Assembly (NCBI RefSeq): GCF_002351485.1
Contig: NZ_NWMW01000002.1
Coordinates: forward strand, 992,001 to 1,056,000
Length of the DNA: 64,000 nucleotides
Direction: 5' to 3'
Origin: Sphingomonas spermidinifaciens
GTDB taxonomy: Bacteria; Pseudomonadota; Alphaproteobacteria; Sphingomonadales; Sphingomonadaceae
In this document: piece after piece, positions 61,775-64,000 of the stretch
How the letters are laid out: each line of letters starts with the position of its first letter
Numbering within the stretch: position 1 is the stretch's first letter
The notes under the pieces: model-generated
The model's database searches: none
What the model was told of the DNA's origin: nothing
Seen by the model: only the letters and a program-made list of their open reading frames with translations
Program-made: the position numbers and the translations under genes

Positions 61775-63558
61775 CGCGGCGGGCGGTCGAGATAGGCCGC
61801 CACCCAGACCAGCGGCGCATTCCAGTTGATCGCCACCTCGTTCCAGGCGAACGCACCGACGTCGTCGGCGTAGCAGCGCTGCGCCGCGCACTTGCCCTCG
61901 CTGCGCTTCGCGACGGGATCGGCGAAGGCAGTGTTGTTGGCACCGCCCGACAGCGTGCCCGGCGGCGGGCCGGGCAGGCTGGGATCGAGGCTGGGCGCCC
62001 AGAAGCGGTGGTGCGGGTTGGCGAGCGGCTTCCACCCGAATCCGGCGACATAGGACTGGTCGATCGGGTTGCGGCCGAGCACGTAGTCGGCCGCGTCGAT
62101 CATGCCCTCGCGATACTTGGCCGCGCCGGTCAGCCGGTGCGCGACGCCGAGCACCATGCCGCGATTGAGGATCGCGCCGTTCGATCCCCAGGGATAGCGC
62201 GTGCCGCCATAGGGCAGGCGATAGCCCGCCCGGTCGCGTTCGGCGAGGAAGCGGTCGGCAAGCGCAACGATGCGCGCGCGCTCGTGGGTCGCGATCGCGG
62301 GGTCGATACCGGGCGCGGTGGCGAGGCTGATCGTGCCGAGCAGCGCCACGTCGCTCCAGCTCGGCTCGCGCGTCGCGGCGTCGGCCCAGCGGCCCGAGCG
62401 GGTAAGGACGGCGCGATAGGCGGGGTCGCCGGTCGTGGCGAACAGCTCGGATGCCGCCCAGAAGAACTCGTCCGCGACCTCGCCGTCGCCATAGCCGCCG
62501 CTGCCGGTGAAGGCGGTCGCGGCATAGACGTTCGGGTTGCGCTCGGCGGCGGCGAAGGCGCGCTTGGCGGCCTCCAGACACCTGGCGGCGAAGGCGGGGT
62601 CGGTCGTCCGCCACAGCCGCGCGCCCTGTGCCGCGACGGCCGCGAGGTTGAGCGTCGCCGCGGTGCTCGGCGGATAGAGGAGGCGCGCCTCGCGATCGTC
62701 AGCCGGCCGCATTGGCAGGCGCGTCCAGTTGGCGTCGGCGATCTTGTGATGCGCCATGCCGCCCGCGTCGAGCATCGTCAGATTCATCGCCCCGCCGCCG
62801 CGCTGATGGCCGACGGGCAGCGGCGTCCGCGTCCCCTCCGGCACCTGCATCTTCAGCATGAACTCGAGCTGGTAGCGCGCCTCGTCGAGCAAGTCGGGGA
62901 CGCCGTTCCCCGCCTCGGGCAGCGCGGCGCTCCGGTCGGGAAAGGGGGCGGCGACCTCGTGCAGGTTGAGGAGCGTCCACAGCGCGATGCCGCCGTTGAC
63001 GACATACTTGCCGTGGTCGCCCGCATCGTACCAGCCGCCGGTCACGTCGATCGTATAGGCGCAGCCCGGCCAGTCGGTGCCGCGCGGGTCCTTGCCCTTG
63101 AAGCAGGCGGCGACCTCTCTGGGATGGCCGGCGGGGCGTGCCCAGCGGTCGCCCCCGGCGAAGCGCGCCTCGATCGGCACGCCCGCGCGCTGCTGATAGA
63201 AAAAGTTGAGCGCCCCCTTGGCAAGCGGCGCAAAGAGGCCGGCGCGCACGGCGAAGGGCCGGCTCTCCGCCCCGGCGATGGCGAGGCGATATTCGCCCGG
63301 CGCCGTGACCGCGCCGAAGTCGACGATCTGCAAGCGGTCGCCCGATGCCTCGTCAAAGCCGCCGGGCTGCGTCCGCCCGCTCGCCACCACCTTGCCCGCA
63401 GCGTCGAGTACGCGCCATTCGAGCGGCGCATCGCCGTTGGTGGCGACGATCGCGCGCTTGGGACCATCGGGCAGGAAGCCGAGCTGGCTCAGATGGATGG
63501 CCGGCGGCGGGGTCTGGGCCGCTACCGCTAACAGCGCGACGGGCGCGAGCATCTTCAT
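61768..63558 (-). CDS. Glycoside hydrolase family 9 enzyme (secreted)
   Basis: A 596-residue secreted hydrolase. A signal peptide (MKMLAPVALLAVAAQ) is followed by an N-terminal Ig-like CelD_N domain (~20-105: HLSQLGFLPDGPKRAIVATN, DFGAVTAPGEYRLAIAG). The catalytic (alpha/alpha)6 domain shows GGWYDAGDHGKYVVNGG (D178/D181 act on the water), NPHHRFWAPSL and the proton donor Glu574 in WNEVAINWNAPLVW. GH9 enzymes cleave cellulose, mixed-linkage or chitosan-derived beta-glucosidic bonds; substrate not assignable. The neighbouring cupin_8 gene suggests a sphingomonad polysaccharide-use locus that continues to the right. Confidence 0.93.
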   Translation of the reverse strand: MKMLAPVALLAVAAQTPPPAIHLSQLGFLPDGPKRAIVATNGDAPLEWRVLDAAGKVVASGRTQPGGFDEASGDRLQIVDFGAVTAPGEYRLAIAGAESRPFAVRAGLFAPLAKGALNFFYQQRAGVPIEARFAGGDRWARPAGHPREVAACFKGKDPRGTDWPGCAYTIDVTGGWYDAGDHGKYVVNGGIALWTLLNLHEVAAPFPDRSAALPEAGNGVPDLLDEARYQLEFMLKMQVPEGTRTPLPVGHQRGGGAMNLTMLDAGGMAHHKIADANWTRLPMRPADDREARLLYPPSTAATLNLAAVAAQGARLWRTTDPAFAARCLEAAKRAFAAAERNPNVYAATAFTGSGGYGDGEVADEFFWAASELFATTGDPAYRAVLTRSGRWADAATREPSWSDVALLGTISLATAPGIDPAIATHERARIVALADRFLAERDRAGYRLPYGGTRYPWGSNGAILNRGMVLGVAHRLTGAAKYREGMIDAADYVLGRNPIDQSYVAGFGWKPLANPHHRFWAPSLDPSLPGPPPGTLSGGANNTAFADPVAKRSEGKCAAQRCYADDVGAFAWNEVAINWNAPLVWVAAYLDRPPRQ

Positions 63559-63571
63559 GGGTCAGCGTTCC

Positions 63572-64000
63572 TTAGGTGGATTGAGCAAGCTGGTGGAGCA
63601 GCGTCGCGCGGATGCGCCCCGCTTTTTCGGCATCGATCTCGCCCAGCACGCCGCGGACCTCGGCGGGCAGATGCTCGGCGGGCTGGCCGCCCGTGCGAAA
63701 GACGAGATGGTCGAACATCGTCCGCCACGCCGCGCGCTGGTCGGCAGGCAACGAGCCGAGCGCCAGCAGCGCGAAGAGGAGCGCGTCATAGGCGCCCGCC
63801 TCGGGCGCGGCGGCGGGGCTCCACCACCAGTTCATCAGGATGTTGATCGGGCCGAGCGAATCGACCGCGTGCCACCAGTGAAAGGGGATATAGATCGCGT
63901 CGCCGGGCTCTAGCGTCGCTGTACGCGCGGTCTTCGCCGCGTCGGCAAAGCGCGGAAAGCGGGCGAGGTCGGGGTCGGCGGGATCGACCAGGCTGATCGG
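63572..64000 (-). CDS. Cupin_8/JmjC-like protein, C-terminal part (truncated by window edge)
   Basis: The frame is open to the right edge; 142 residues are visible. The segment LEPGDAIYIPFHWWHAVDSL shows the second metal-binding His of a cupin_8/JmjC-type Fe(II)/2-oxoglutarate oxygenase, followed by NILMNWWWS and an alpha-helical C-terminus (AWRTMFDHLVFRTGGQPAEH). Such genes cluster with TonB receptors, tryptophan-halogenase-like genes and GH enzymes in sphingomonads. It lies 13 bp upstream of the GH9 gene on the same strand, so they are probably cotranscribed. Confidence 0.85.
   Translation of the reverse strand, partial: PISLVDPADPDLARFPRFADAAKTARTATLEPGDAIYIPFHWWHAVDSLGPINILMNWWWSPAAAPEAGAYDALLFALLALGSLPADQRAAWRTMFDHLVFRTGGQPAEHLPAEVRGVLGEIDAEKAGRIRATLLHQLAQST

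Overview
The window is about 64 kb of very GC-rich chromosomal DNA from an alphaproteobacterium, most likely a sphingomonad (Sphingomonas or a close relative). Several things point that way: the ParC C-terminus, the pairing of a PAS protein with a large NAD-glutamate dehydrogenase, lipoproteins of the DUF4893 type, an exosortase-A-type glycosyltransferase, a GH9 enzyme beside a cupin_8/JmjC protein, a likely EcfG promoter, an alphaproteobacterial LexA box (GTTC-N7-GTTC), and short palindromic repeats of kinds common in sphingomonad intergenic DNA. No rRNA, CRISPR array, phage or complete insertion sequence is visible. Two tRNAs are present, Thr-CGT and Arg-CCT.

Layout. 1-5.6 kb: the end of parC, a GGDEF/EAL enzyme, a right-to-left operon (DUF1285, CoA-type Nudix hydrolase, cca) and a MarR regulator. 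5.7-13 kb: malate synthase G, a cyclopropane synthase, photolyase, histone-deacetylase-like hydrolase, rppH and a DUF481 outer-membrane protein. 13-14.3 kb: an AT-rich accessory patch with a HEPN/Swt1-like protein and a truncated DUF5343-like remnant. 14.3-21.6 kb: aconitase, a DUF4893 lipoprotein, a 3-hydroxybutyrate dehydrogenase/patatin pair, and a zinc metallopeptidase coupled to a GreA/B-like factor. 21.7-22.9 kb: a second small lower-GC patch with an orphan gene. 22.9-28.2 kb: amidohydrolase, a broken SnoaL-like gene, a periplasmic methyltransferase, a putative stress-regulated membrane peptide, mtgA and a lone gspF.

28.2-33.9 kb is a compact right-to-left signalling cluster: EAL phosphodiesterase, LysM/TPR lipoprotein, transmembrane Ser/Thr kinase, TagH-type FHA protein and PP2C phosphatase. 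It resembles the phospho-switch of type VI secretion, but no secretion apparatus is present in this window. 34-42.8 kb holds cytochrome c, L-lactate dehydrogenase, tRNA-Thr, the PAS protein, the 1542-residue glutamate dehydrogenase, and two small envelope proteins. 42.9-49.9 kb holds an M20 peptidase with a methyltransferase, then comF-grxC-nitrilase-DUF1178, tRNA-Arg, an SDR, a metallo-beta-lactamase-fold hydrolase and a DUF4230 protein.

50-64 kb: a four-helix-type membrane gene interrupted by one in-frame ochre codon, nadA, a hybrid histidine kinase, MscS with topoisomerase IB, PfpI, an acyltransferase coupled to a 44-residue peptide facing an XrtA-type glycosyltransferase, a divergent S24-repressor unit with a perfect LexA-type box, and the start of a GH9/cupin_8 carbohydrate-use locus that runs off the right edge. 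The most interesting leads are the orphan kinase-FHA-phosphatase module, the HEPN patch, the SOS-box divergent unit, and the nonsense-interrupted membrane gene. All functions are inferred from reading the sequence; no database search was run.
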